Origin: Bacteroides sp.
GTDB taxonomy: Bacteria; Bacteroidota; Bacteroidia; Bacteroidales; Bacteroidaceae
Reading direction: 5' to 3'
Assembly: GCA_019412865.1 (NCBI GenBank)
Contig: DXOJ01000399.1
Location: forward strand, 1 to 30,146
Length of the DNA stretch: 30,146 nt
The translations under genes were made by a program, and so were the position numbers. Of this stretch, positions 8,282 to 17,715 are shown piece by piece. Below the pieces are notes generated by a model that worked only from the letters and a program-made list of their open reading frames with translations, had not been told where the DNA came from and ran no database searches. Position 1 is the stretch's first letter, and each line of letters opens with the position of its first letter.

Positions 8282-10045
8282 TTAATCCCAGCCAGGATTA
8301 TTCTCATTAATTCCTTGGTTTGTCAGGATTTCAAGAGTCGGAATCGGGAATAGCAGATGTTTGCTGGAACGTTGTTTTACGTTGTTAGCTTCATCCATTC
8401 CGCCTAGAGCATTCATTGCCTGCAAATAAATTCCCCAACGTATTAAATCCCAACGACGATCGCCTTCCAAGGCTAATTCCATTGCACGTTCTTCAAGGAT
8501 TGCAGAACGCAGGCTGGTTTTATCTGTAAAGTTTGCCAGTTCTTTGCCTGTTGCATTACTACGGGTGCGAACATCATTTAAAGCATCTACCGATTCTTTT
8601 GTCGGGCCATTTAATTCATTAGCTGCTTCTGCAAAAATTAGAACAATATCAGCATAACGTAAAAATGGGTAATTGGCATCTGTACGAGGTTGAGTCTGAT
8701 CGGCTATTTGTTGTGAATATTTGGTCGTGAAAGCGAAGAACTGTTCTGATCCTCCTTCATCACATCTCCATCCGGAGGTTACTTTAGGATTATCGAACGG
8801 AGGTTCTTTGGCTTCAACCATACGTTGCCATTTCCCAAAGTTCGGATAGTATGAACCACCCCCCCAACTTGTATCAGAGTTCTGACGTATCCAACAATGC
8901 AACACTCCCTTGTCCACGCGGTAGTCTTTTTCTTCAAATAATAGATACCAGTGTTTTCTACATCCTACCGTTAAGCTATTGTCTATATTTCCTGCTGCAT
9001 TGAGTCTGCCACAGTAGTGCGAGCTGAATAATGTACCGTATAATTCATCACCGGACTTAGTTTGTAAGCTGAATAAATGTTCGCTACAAGTCTTGCCGGA
9101 AGGAGACCAAACCAAATCATAGTCCTCAAGTTTGTGTATTCCATATTCTCCTCCTATTATATCTCCTGCAATTTCGTAGGCCAGTCTATAATATTCTTGA
9201 GAGGAAAAGCTTTCGTAACCGGCAACTTGATCCTTGGAGAATGTTGTCGGAACAGGTTCTGTATATACTTTGGTCATAGTGCCGTTTACATTCTGCATGA
9301 CAAACGGTGCGCCGGTTTTTACTGTTATTTGTTCTCCGGTAGCCATGGACGCAGAGCCGATAGTCGCATATACTTTGGCTAACAAACCTGCCGCAGTTGC
9401 AGCACAGACTCTTCCGGGTTTAAATTCATTGTCCGAATTTTTATAAATCATATCTTTGGCGTCTTTAAGCAAAGGTATGATTGTTTCCGTGTATACTTGT
9501 GCAATTGGAATGCGCGGATTATTAGTATATTGCCCGGATTCGTTTACACTGACGGAATAAATAGGGATAGCTCCATAAGCACGTACCAGATAGAAATATG
9601 CCCATGCTTTAAGAAAATAGCATTCTCCTAATGCATTCTTTTTAAATACTTCTGATACATTTTGCATCTTGTTGATTTCAGAAACCGCTATATTTGCTCG
9701 GTTAATCAAAGAGTACATTCCGGTCCAAAGTACATCGGCTTGTCCGTCACCTCCCTGGAAGTTACCACTTCCAAATTGGCTGAACTGCCATACTGCACCG
9801 GAAATATAGTCACAGTCATAATCCAGCGGACGTGGGAAACTACCGTATCTGAACATGGCTTCGTGTAATGTGTTATATACTCCTGTTACCCACATGTCGG
9901 CACCGTTATCAGAATCCTCAACATCTTCAGGGACAATGAAGTCGAAAGGCTTTTCTTCGATCATACTTTCGCATGATGTCATTACTGCTCCGGATAATAG
10001 GAGGCTGGATGCCATCAGATATATGAATATATTTTTCTTTTTCAT
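8282..10045 (-). CDS. SusD-like starch-binding/RagB family outer membrane lipoprotein
   Basis: 587-residue surface lipoprotein (VMTSC, C25) that acts as the lid and glycan-binding partner of the SusC transporter encoded 12 nt upstream. SusD landmarks are WVTGVYNTLHEAMFRYG, LWTGMYSLINRANIAV, LGECYFLKAWAYFYLVRAYGAIPIY (TPR-like helical core), and the C-terminal block FLRYADIVLIFAEAANEL, LNDVRTRS, ILEERAMELALEGDRRWDLIRWG and LLFPIPTLEILTNQGINENNPGWD, typical of the family's end. Its length is normal for SusD homologs. It is co-transcribed with susC and followed after 29 nt by the surface glycan-binding protein gene. Confidence 0.96.
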   Translation of the reverse strand: MKKKNIFIYLMASSLLLSGAVMTSCESMIEEKPFDFIVPEDVEDSDNGADMWVTGVYNTLHEAMFRYGSFPRPLDYDCDYISGAVWQFSQFGSGNFQGGDGQADVLWTGMYSLINRANIAVSEINKMQNVSEVFKKNALGECYFLKAWAYFYLVRAYGAIPIYSVSVNESGQYTNNPRIPIAQVYTETIIPLLKDAKDMIYKNSDNEFKPGRVCAATAAGLLAKVYATIGSASMATGEQITVKTGAPFVMQNVNGTMTKVYTEPVPTTFSKDQVAGYESFSSQEYYRLAYEIAGDIIGGEYGIHKLEDYDLVWSPSGKTCSEHLFSLQTKSGDELYGTLFSSHYCGRLNAAGNIDNSLTVGCRKHWYLLFEEKDYRVDKGVLHCWIRQNSDTSWGGGSYYPNFGKWQRMVEAKEPPFDNPKVTSGWRCDEGGSEQFFAFTTKYSQQIADQTQPRTDANYPFLRYADIVLIFAEAANELNGPTKESVDALNDVRTRSNATGKELANFTDKTSLRSAILEERAMELALEGDRRWDLIRWGIYLQAMNALGGMDEANNVKQRSSKHLLFPIPTLEILTNQGINENNPGWD

Positions 10046-10057
10046 TATTTCTTGAGA

Positions 10058-13000
10058 TTATAACGTTAATTTAAAACCTATTGAATATGTTCTGCTGCTT
10101 GGATATGAGAAAATATCAACTCCTCTTCTGGAAGCGTCAGAACCAAAGGCGTTTACATCCGGATCAAACCAACTATAACCTGTAATCGTGAATACGTTTG
10201 TTACTGTACCGAAAACAGACAAGTTGCTAATTCCTTTTATGACTGAACCGAAATTGTAGTTTAAGTTGATCGTTTTTAGTCTGAAGTAAGAACCATCTTC
10301 TACATAACGGTCGGAGAGTTTCATGTCACGGGTCATTGCAGTAGTGACGCGAGGCCATTTGGCGTTAGCTGCATTCTCTGGTGTCCAGCGGGAATCATAA
10401 GCATCTTGAGTGATGTTTGCAATACTGCTCATTCCGATATTTGTCAAGTTACCATTAAAAATATCATTACCATGAGTACCTTGGAAGAACAATCCCAGAG
10501 TCAGATTTTTCCATCGTAAATTGGCATTCAGCCCGTAAATAAAGTCTGGATTAGTATCACCGATGATAGCTCGGTCTTCTGACGTTATTTTTCCGTCATT
10601 GTTTTTGTCCAGGTATTTGATTTCACCGATCATTCTGCGAGCCTCATCATCAGATGCTTTGGCATATATTGGACCTGCACGGACTTCTGCTATATTATCA
10701 TAGAAGCCGTCTTCTATATAGCCGAAGAGTGTTCCGATAGGTAATCCATTTCTTTGCAGAAAGACTTCTTTGGCACTATACCATAATTGGTTAGCATATT
10801 GATCGGCCGTTAAACCTCCGATTTCATTTTTATTAAAAGAGATGTTACCGTCGAAGTCTAAGGTCCAGTCTTTTTTATCTAATGCAATGATTTTACCGGT
10901 TAGCTCAAGTCCTTTGTTTTTTACATGACCGAAATTCGTCCACATGGTAGTATAACCGGTACTATTCGGTATAGATACATTTTGTAGCAGGTCATTAGTT
11001 TTTTTATAATAATAGTTAGCGGATAAACTAATCCTGTTATTCCAGAATCCCATGTCGAGTCCGACATTATATTGGTCGGTTGTTTCCCATTTGAGTTTGT
11101 CATTCAAAGGACCTTTGTAAGTTTGTCCTGCAAATCCACTGCTCAATGTTCCGTCGAGAGGGTAATTGGATGGTGCAAGTGAAGCGATGGTCTGGTAACT
11201 GCTGATCGCTTGATTACCGGTTTGACCGTAGCTGAATCGCAACTTTAAGTTACTGAATATATTTAGGTTTTTGATGAATTCTTCTTCAGATATAGTCCAT
11301 GCTACTGCTCCTGAAGCGAAGTTCGCGAATTTATTTCCGGGAGCGAAACGGCTTGAACCATCACGACGGAACGATGCTGTGAAAATATAGCGATCCTTGA
11401 GTGTATAGTTGGCGCGTCCTAATAAGGAGACTAGAACTGCTTGTCCTCGATAGCTGGCTGGTGTCTCAATATTTAACGCCTGGCTCATATCGAAGTCCTG
11501 TGTGATGTCAGTCGGGAAGTTGGACGCATTCATTGTTTTGCCACCCCAGTCTGATTTTTCGTAAGTGAAACCGGCTACTACATTGAGATGATGTAGTTTG
11601 TTGAATGTCTTATCGAAAGTAACCAATGATTCTGCTGTTAAGTTCTGCCAGAAATTGTCGCTTTTACCAGCTCGTCCGTTGGAAGCTTTACCTTCTCCTG
11701 TTTCACGATTGTAGTAACTTGCACGATCGTTTACTGAATAACTGATACCTAGATTCTGACGGAATTTCAAACAATCAAGGATTGTAATTTCGGCAAATGC
11801 AGAAGTAAATACATTAATTGATTTCAGTTCATCTTTAGCTGTATTAACGTATGTACGTGGATTGGCTGATAACCATGCATAAGAATCATCTTCTGTCTTG
11901 TCCCCTACATATAATGTTGGTAAATAAAGCATAGCAGAGCGGATGATACTATAATCATAGGAATTTGACTTGGCAAACTTAGTTAACGAACGGGTAAAGT
12001 TGATATTTAGTCCCGTATTTAACCAGGGTTTCACATGGCTTCCAATGTTGGCACGAACAGCAAAACGTTCATAACCTGAATTCTTGATGATACCACTCTG
12101 GTCTGTATAGTTGCCTGAAAATGCATAGTTGCTCTTTTCATTTCCTCCTGATACACTAAGATTGTATTCCTGTGTTAATGCATCTTGTAAGATCTCGTCC
12201 ATCCAGTTGGTGCCTTCTACCCATTCTTTATTGCCATATTCGTCTTCACGATAACCCGGATTGAGATAATCTTCTGGTGAAGCATAGTATTTACCGGAGT
12301 TAGGAACGATTTTATCGTTTTCGTCGCGACGGTAGTTCCATTTTCCACGATAAGGCAGGTATGAATAGGGAAGATTGTCATAAGCAGCTCCGTTGATTAC
12401 ACCTTCATTTACATAATTAGCATAAGTGTAAGCATCCAGCATTTTGACCATTTTGGCTATTTTGGAAAGTCCGAAGTTGGCCGAGAACTCAACTTTGGCA
12501 TCTCCGGCACGACCTCTTTTAGTGGTAATTAATACGACACCATTAGCTCCGCGAGAACCGTAAATGGCTGTTGCAGAAGCATCCTTCAAAATATCGATTG
12601 ATTCGATGTCATTAGGATTGATTAATGAAAGAGGATTGGTTGTTGAGTTATTGCCTTCATTTGCTTTACTACTTGGAGTGTCTCCTACTTCAAACGGAAT
12701 GCCGTCGACAATGTAAAGTGGTTGTGAATTTGTAGAAAATGAGTTGGCACCACGGATGGTGATACTTACACCTGAACCGGGAGCACCGTCACTCTGGTTT
12801 ACTTGTACACCGGCTAATTTGCCTTGTAAAGCTTGGGAAATACTGGTAGGATTACCAAGCATCAAGTCATCACTTTTAATAGAAGAAACAGCTCCGGATA
12901 AATCTTTTTTCCTCATTGTACCATAGCCGATAACTACTACTTCATCCAGAGATTGAGTATCATCTTTGAGTGAAACATTGATTGTTTTACGGTTTCCTAC

Positions 13001-13309
13001 AGTGACTTCTGTTGTTTTATAACCGATAAAAGTGTACTGAAGAACAGATTTTTGGCTTTCTACTGTTATAGTATATTTACCATTTAAATCAGTGATGGTA
13101 CCATTATTCTTTTTAACTCCTAACTCAACAATATTAACTCCCGGAAGAGGTTCACCTTTGCTGTCTGTTACAGTACCTTTAATCTCAATACCTGCTGCGG
13201 AGGCAGCTGTATTTATCATCCAGAACATAATCAAGAAGAGCCAGACTCCTTTTGATCCTTTTAACATCCGCACTTTTGAGCGGGGAAAAGAAAAGAGATT
13301 CTTTTTCAT
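10058..13309 (-). CDS. SusC/RagA family TonB-dependent outer membrane transporter
   Basis: 1083-residue outer-membrane importer that takes up oligosaccharides with its SusD lid. After a signal peptide (cleavage near AASA, residue 38) comes a carboxypeptidase-regulatory-like beta domain (about 42-117, GTVTDSKGEPLPGVNIVE), the TonB box DEVVVIGYG (122-130), the plug domain (LQGKLAGVQV, IRGANSFSTNSQPLYIVDG, IDILKDASATAIYGSRGANGVVLITTKRG) and a 22-strand barrel. No N-terminal STN signalling domain is present, so control by an ECF sigma/anti-sigma pair is unlikely. An upstream TTG in frame at 13318 would add three residues. ATG 13309 is preferred because it gives the usual MKKN start. A -7 box lies about 60 nt upstream. 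Confidence 0.96.
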   Translation of the reverse strand: MKKNLFSFPRSKVRMLKGSKGVWLFLIMFWMINTAASAAGIEIKGTVTDSKGEPLPGVNIVELGVKKNNGTITDLNGKYTITVESQKSVLQYTFIGYKTTEVTVGNRKTINVSLKDDTQSLDEVVVIGYGTMRKKDLSGAVSSIKSDDLMLGNPTSISQALQGKLAGVQVNQSDGAPGSGVSITIRGANSFSTNSQPLYIVDGIPFEVGDTPSSKANEGNNSTTNPLSLINPNDIESIDILKDASATAIYGSRGANGVVLITTKRGRAGDAKVEFSANFGLSKIAKMVKMLDAYTYANYVNEGVINGAAYDNLPYSYLPYRGKWNYRRDENDKIVPNSGKYYASPEDYLNPGYREDEYGNKEWVEGTNWMDEILQDALTQEYNLSVSGGNEKSNYAFSGNYTDQSGIIKNSGYERFAVRANIGSHVKPWLNTGLNINFTRSLTKFAKSNSYDYSIIRSAMLYLPTLYVGDKTEDDSYAWLSANPRTYVNTAKDELKSINVFTSAFAEITILDCLKFRQNLGISYSVNDRASYYNRETGEGKASNGRAGKSDNFWQNLTAESLVTFDKTFNKLHHLNVVAGFTYEKSDWGGKTMNASNFPTDITQDFDMSQALNIETPASYRGQAVLVSLLGRANYTLKDRYIFTASFRRDGSSRFAPGNKFANFASGAVAWTISEEEFIKNLNIFSNLKLRFSYGQTGNQAISSYQTIASLAPSNYPLDGTLSSGFAGQTYKGPLNDKLKWETTDQYNVGLDMGFWNNRISLSANYYYKKTNDLLQNVSIPNSTGYTTMWTNFGHVKNKGLELTGKIIALDKKDWTLDFDGNISFNKNEIGGLTADQYANQLWYSAKEVFLQRNGLPIGTLFGYIEDGFYDNIAEVRAGPIYAKASDDEARRMIGEIKYLDKNNDGKITSEDRAIIGDTNPDFIYGLNANLRWKNLTLGLFFQGTHGNDIFNGNLTNIGMSSIANITQDAYDSRWTPENAANAKWPRVTTAMTRDMKLSDRYVEDGSYFRLKTINLNYNFGSVIKGISNLSVFGTVTNVFTITGYSWFDPDVNAFGSDASRRGVDIFSYPSSRTYSIGFKLTL

Positions 13310-13365
13310 TTTTCTCAAATTTAAAATTAACTTTATTATAAAATTTCGTATGTTTATTGTTGATG

Positions 13366-13373
13366 CAAAGCTA
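13366..13373 (-). promoter_or_regulatory. Putative -7 box of the susC operon promoter
   Basis: On the minus strand the octamer TAGCTTTG matches the Bacteroides -7 consensus TAnnTTTG in every fixed position. It lies in the 119-nt gap between the upstream GH5 gene and susC and would give a 5' leader of roughly 50 nt. No good TTTG -33 box is seen at the expected spacing, which fits a promoter that needs an activator. This is inference from sequence only. Confidence 0.5.
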
Positions 13374-13428
13374 GTAAATAAGGAAAGTAAATAATTGGCG
13401 TTATTTGCCTAAAACTGATACTATTTTA

Positions 13429-14412
13429 TCATTCTTTATTTTTATAAATATGTGAGTTGTATTGTCGGATAAACTTACGACTTTGGCGTCCTGCTGGTTT
13501 TATTAAAGACTCATCCCATCCTCCGTTTTTGCTTGCTCGCGGGAGAATCATAGAGCAAGTTTCGTTCTTGTCTGAAATGGACCAGTTAACCCAGCTGATC
13601 TTTTTACTTTCCATCCATTCTACCCAACGGGTCCATTCCGGTATATCTAATGGCCCATCGCCAGTACACTCCATTCCTGCACATTCTGAAACAAAAATGG
13701 GAATTCCTTTTTCCCATGCCGCTTCAGCTCTATCCCGTAACTCTTGTTTATGAGTGGCGGCATAGAAATGGAGGGTATACATTATATTATTGAATCCTTT
13801 TAAAGGACTTTCTGCTACCAGGTGTAAATCTTGATCCCAGTGTGGACTGCCTACAAGAATAATATTATCAGGATCATATTTGCGTATTTCAGAGATAATA
13901 TCAGTTGCATATTCTTTCACGCTTTCCCAACTGTCTTCCATGGGTTCGTTATATATTTCATAAATAATATGAGGATATTTTCCGTATTTCTGTGCCATCA
14001 TCGAGAAAAATGCTTTCGCTTCTTCTTTTTGCGGATAATAAGTATGCCAGTCGATTATTACATAGAGGTCATTTTTTATCGCTGCTTTAATCACTTTATT
14101 CATGCATTTTAATGCAAATTCGGGATTTTCAATGTAATTGTCTTCAATAACTGTCCCCATTGCTGCACGTAAAACGGTGCATTTCCAATCTTTTTTCAAC
14201 CATTTTACAGATTGTTTATTGTAAAATCTAGGCCATAGATTGTGCCAGCCATAACTAACCCCTCTTAAAACAATAGGGTCTCCGGTTTGATCGCATAATT
14301 GATTGCCTTTCACTTGTAGTTGTCCCCATTGTTTTACAGGATTTTTACTGTAACTGAATAATGATATCATGGAGAATAAGGTGATAAACAAAATGACTTT
14401 CTTCATTTTCAT
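13429..14412 (-). CDS. GH5 endo-beta-1,4-glucanase (Cel5A / subfamily 2-like), secreted
   Basis: 327-residue enzyme with a Sec signal peptide (hydrophobic core VILFITLFSMISLFS) and no lipobox cysteine, so it is predicted periplasmic or secreted, unlike the two lipoprotein GH5 enzymes of this locus. One GH5 domain fills the protein. It starts WGQLQVKGNQLCDQTGDPIVLRG (the conserved N-terminal strand of bacterial Cel5A enzymes), then DWKCTVLRAAM, VIIDWHTYY, the acid/base in YEIYNEPMED (E156), TLHFYAATH, the nucleophile in IFVSECAG (E243) and ISWVNWSISDK. Known relatives cut cellulose-like or glucomannan backbones. It is the most upstream gene of the minus-strand PUL and is separated from susC by 119 nt with a -7 box, so it may be its own transcription unit. 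The second ATG (14406) is an alternative start. Confidence 0.88.
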   Translation of the reverse strand: MKMKKVILFITLFSMISLFSYSKNPVKQWGQLQVKGNQLCDQTGDPIVLRGVSYGWHNLWPRFYNKQSVKWLKKDWKCTVLRAAMGTVIEDNYIENPEFALKCMNKVIKAAIKNDLYVIIDWHTYYPQKEEAKAFFSMMAQKYGKYPHIIYEIYNEPMEDSWESVKEYATDIISEIRKYDPDNIILVGSPHWDQDLHLVAESPLKGFNNIMYTLHFYAATHKQELRDRAEAAWEKGIPIFVSECAGMECTGDGPLDIPEWTRWVEWMESKKISWVNWSISDKNETCSMILPRASKNGGWDESLIKPAGRQSRKFIRQYNSHIYKNKE

Positions 14413-14718
14413 AATAAATTAGGTATAACATATAAGATGGACGTTGCAAAGTAAGCACAAAAAAAATATGTAAAAAAGTGCTTTGTTATCATATACTGAT
14501 ACTTTTCTTACTATTTATTTCAAACAAGAGTATATTACCTTATTATATATATACAAAAAGGGATTAAGCCGGGAAATAAATATGATAACAGATGGTTTGA
14601 AGGTCGAAATAGTATATTGATTTGATAATAAAGTGGTTGTATGCTTATATAAGTTGCCGTACTTTTATGAATTAAATTTTATAGATAGATTACTGTTTTA
14701 TTTTATAGTTATCACCTT
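14413..14718. promoter_or_regulatory. AT-rich divergent intergenic region at the head of the PUL
   Basis: 306 nt without a gene, between the divergently transcribed GH5 gene and the DUF2961 gene. On the plus strand TTG (14637-14639) followed 20 nt later by TACTTTTA (14660-14667) is a possible promoter for the DUF2961 gene; its last base differs from TAnnTTTG. On the minus strand TTACTTTG (14447-14454) is a one-mismatch -7 box for the GH5 gene. The placement suggests shared control of both directions by one regulator. No clear operator repeat was recognised by eye. Confidence 0.4.
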
Positions 14719-16716
14719 ATGAAAAGAAGTATTTTTTTAGTTTGTTTGGTAGTTTTCGGGGTTGTGTCATTGTCGGCAATTGGTCCGATAGTCTCTGTAT
14801 CACAGTTGGGTTGGCAAACCGATAGTATATCTTATGGTATATCACGAATGGTTGATATTGCATCTTTGCCCTTGTTAGATCGTGGGATTTCGGTCCATTA
14901 TGAAGGCAGCATTGATAAAAGAGGAAAGAATGCCGACTGGGATTGGAGTCTTTATCAGGACCAACGTGGAGAGTGGGTAATATTTGATGTTGATGGTCCG
15001 GGATGCATTTATAACCTTGTACAACATCGCTATATGAGTTCAAGTGATCCGCTCTTCCGTTTTTATTTTGATGGAGAAGAAGCACCTCGTTTTAGCTTGC
15101 GTTTATCTGAATTCGGAGAAAAAGAACCTTTTATAAAACCTTTGGCTGAAAGTTATATTGGTCCGTTTGATAACGGAAGAGGACCCATACGTGTTGCACG
15201 GAGTTTTGTTCCAATGCCGTTTAACAAGGGATGCCGTGTAACTACCGATGTGAAACTGGAAGGTTATGAAAGAACCAAAGGTGAAGGAGGTTGGGGACAT
15301 GTTGTATACCACACTTATGCGGACAATGGTATCAAGACCTTTACCGGGAAGGAGAATTATGATACTTTGATACAATTATGGAAGAAACAAGGAAGCAATA
15401 TTTTGTGTAAAGATCAATTGGCATATCATCGTAAGTCGGAACAAAAGATCAATGCTGGCGAGTCCATTACTTTATTGGATGAAAAAGGAGAGGGAGCTAT
15501 TGGTTCTTTAAAATTTTATCTTCCGGAGATTAATGAGCAGCACTTGCAGAATGTATGGATTCATATGTTTTGGGATGCTCATCAACAACCCGATATTTCT
15601 TGTCCTTTGGCGTGTTTGGGAGGTAATTCTTTGGGCTTTCACGATACCAACTATCTGCTGTCAGGATATAACACAGACGGTTGGTTTTATAATTATTTTC
15701 CAATGCCATATTGGAAGCATGCGAAGATAATAATTGAAAATCGTAGTGGTGTTCCTGTTTCTTTGGGATTTTCTGAAATAGCAGTTTCCCGGTCGGTTTA
15801 TCCTACATTTAATACCGGGTATTTTCGTAATACACCATATTATACGAGAAAATATGTGGCAGGAACAGATAGTCCGATAGCTGCTATTCAAGGAAGAGGG
15901 AAGATGGTTGCTGCCCATATTACATGTCACGCCGAACGCTCACATATTATTTCTTGTGAAGGGGATGTTCGTATATATATTGATGGCAAACGGACTCCAC
16001 AAGTTGAGAGCGATGGTTCTGAAAGTTATGTTTGTTATGGCTGGGGGTTTCCGACTCCGCCCGAAGTGCATCCAATGGGAGGATATGACGGTCTTTCGGA
16101 TAACCCATGGTCAATGACTCGTTTTTGTATAGGCGACAGTTATCCTTTCTATTCAGAGTTGAAGTTTGGTATAGAGTCGGGAGAATATAATAATCAGTAT
16201 TTGGAACATTCGGGTACTATATTTTATTATGGTCAAGATAAAAATGTACTGGTGAAGACTGATAGCTTGGATTTAAGTTCTTCGCATTCCATTAAGCAAC
16301 ACTCTTATAAAGCTATGGGTAATGTACGAAGAACAAAATTGGAAAGTTTCTTTGAAGGAAATGAGGATAGTATTTTATATGTAGGAGAAATTGTCCGGTT
16401 TGAAAATTTTAGTAATTTTAGAGTGAACATATCTTCTCAAAATGAAGGAGTGCGTTTGCGTAGGTTGAGCGATCAAAACGATGCTCGACAAGCAGCCCGT
16501 GTTTTTGTTGATGGCGAAGAAGTTACAGAACGTTTATGGTATGTAGCTGATAGTAACCCTTATAAACGTTGGCTGGAAGATGATTTTGAAATTCCAGTCA
16601 GGTATACTAAGGGGAAGAAATCATTAAACATTCGTATTGTACCAGTTTCTATGTTTGAAGAAGGAAATTTTACCTGGAATGAAGCTGAATATCAGGTGTT
16701 TTGTTATATTATTTAG
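14719..16716 (+). CDS. DUF2961 (GH172-like) glycoside hydrolase, secreted
   Basis: 665-residue protein with a Sec signal peptide (MKRSIFLVCLVVFGVVSLSA, cleavage about residue 20). The first half (about 40-380) shows the DUF2961 pattern: SRMVDIASLPLLDRGISVHYEG, DWDWSLYQDQRGEWVIFDVDGPGCIYNLV, FRFYFDGEE, FVPMPFNKGCRVTTDV and YNYFPMPYWKHAKIIIEN. This forms the beta-sandwich core that assembles into oligomers in known members. Characterised GH172 enzymes are alpha-D-fructofuranosidases/difructose dianhydride enzymes and D-arabinofuranosidases, so a furanose-releasing role is the best guess. The C-terminal half has further beta domains. It is transcribed away from the PUL but shares its head region. 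Its stop overlaps the tail of the convergent antiporter gene by 4 nt. Confidence 0.82.
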   Translation: MKRSIFLVCLVVFGVVSLSAIGPIVSVSQLGWQTDSISYGISRMVDIASLPLLDRGISVHYEGSIDKRGKNADWDWSLYQDQRGEWVIFDVDGPGCIYNLVQHRYMSSSDPLFRFYFDGEEAPRFSLRLSEFGEKEPFIKPLAESYIGPFDNGRGPIRVARSFVPMPFNKGCRVTTDVKLEGYERTKGEGGWGHVVYHTYADNGIKTFTGKENYDTLIQLWKKQGSNILCKDQLAYHRKSEQKINAGESITLLDEKGEGAIGSLKFYLPEINEQHLQNVWIHMFWDAHQQPDISCPLACLGGNSLGFHDTNYLLSGYNTDGWFYNYFPMPYWKHAKIIIENRSGVPVSLGFSEIAVSRSVYPTFNTGYFRNTPYYTRKYVAGTDSPIAAIQGRGKMVAAHITCHAERSHIISCEGDVRIYIDGKRTPQVESDGSESYVCYGWGFPTPPEVHPMGGYDGLSDNPWSMTRFCIGDSYPFYSELKFGIESGEYNNQYLEHSGTIFYYGQDKNVLVKTDSLDLSSSHSIKQHSYKAMGNVRRTKLESFFEGNEDSILYVGEIVRFENFSNFRVNISSQNEGVRLRRLSDQNDARQAARVFVDGEEVTERLWYVADSNPYKRWLEDDFEIPVRYTKGKKSLNIRIVPVSMFEEGNFTWNEAEYQVFCYII

Positions 16717-17696
16717 GTATTATAAATTAATACTACCGTGTACGCCACATAACAAAGTATCATAATCGCTCCTTCGATTCTTGTAATTGTTCTCTTGGCA
16801 AAAAACAGTCCGAATAACCAAAGCAGAATACCGGAACCTACTAATGTAAACAGGTCGAAATTGGTGATTCCACTAAGATGGAGAGGAGTGATACTCGCGC
16901 TGCATCCCAGTACAAAGAATATATTGAAGAGGTTACTACCAATCACATTTCCAATGGCAATTTCCGGATTTTTCTTTAATGCGGCAACGATAGACGTAGC
17001 CAGTTCCGGAAGAGAAGTCCCTCCTGCAACCAGTGTCAGTCCGATAATCGATTCGCTGACACCCAGGTTGCGGGCGATGCCCGTGGCACCGTCAACAAAC
17101 AACTGCCCTCCATAAATAAGGGCGGCCAAGCCTCCGATGATATAAAGAATGGATTGCCACCAAGGCAGTGATTTGATTTCTGTTTCCTCTTCTATGACCG
17201 GATGTTCTGCTTGTTGTTCCATTGTAACCGGCTTGGAAGCGATGGCAAAAGTGTAGCCCATGAAAATGACAAAGAAGCAAAGCAACAACAAGCCGTCTAC
17301 CCTGTTCAGGATATTCTCCGGAGCTTTATCCAAAAATACATCATTGGCACAAATCAGCAAGACAATAGAAGAAAGTATGCAGAGCGGAATCTCTTTTCTA
17401 AGTGTATTGCGGGTGATGACAATCGGGGCGAATAATGCCGTGCAGCCTACAATCATCAATGTATTGAAAATGTTACTTCCCACCACGTTGCCTATGGCAA
17501 TATCCGCGCTTCCTTTGAGAGCAGAAGATACACTGACCGTCAGTTCCGGGGCAGAAGTACCGAATGCAACGATGGTAAGTCCGATCACGATGGGAGGGAT
17601 GCGGAAACGCTTGGCTACCGAGGCGGCACCGTCTGTTAATCCGTTAGCTCCTAGAAGAATGAGGATTAATCCCCCGATAAGTAATAATATATTCAT
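16713..17696 (-). CDS. Calcium/sodium antiporter, CaCA family (YrbG type)
   Basis: 327-residue inner-membrane cation exchanger with about ten transmembrane helices. The two alpha repeats that form the ion path are plain: repeat 1 has AFGTSAPEL (46-52) and IGNVVGSNIFN (68-78), and repeat 2 has AGGTSLPEL (225-232) and IGNVIGSNLFN (248-258). An acidic cytoplasmic loop (about 155-178, EEETEIK) lies between the halves. Length and repeats are normal for bacterial YrbG-type proteins. The gene is convergent with the DUF2961 gene and divergent from the MscS channel gene, with its own -7 box upstream. It marks the right border of the PUL. Confidence 0.93.
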   Translation of the reverse strand: MNILLLIGGLILILLGANGLTDGAASVAKRFRIPPIVIGLTIVAFGTSAPELTVSVSSALKGSADIAIGNVVGSNIFNTLMIVGCTALFAPIVITRNTLRKEIPLCILSSIVLLICANDVFLDKAPENILNRVDGLLLLCFFVIFMGYTFAIASKPVTMEQQAEHPVIEEETEIKSLPWWQSILYIIGGLAALIYGGQLFVDGATGIARNLGVSESIIGLTLVAGGTSLPELATSIVAALKKNPEIAIGNVIGSNLFNIFFVLGCSASITPLHLSGITNFDLFTLVGSGILLWLFGLFFAKRTITRIEGAIMILCYVAYTVVLIYNT

Positions 17697-17715
17697 GCTT
17701 TTTCTCTTTTAGTGG

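Noticed and set aside
13310..13318. TTG start for SusC, three codons upstream
   Set aside because: A normal ATG (MKKN) follows immediately and gives a standard signal peptide.
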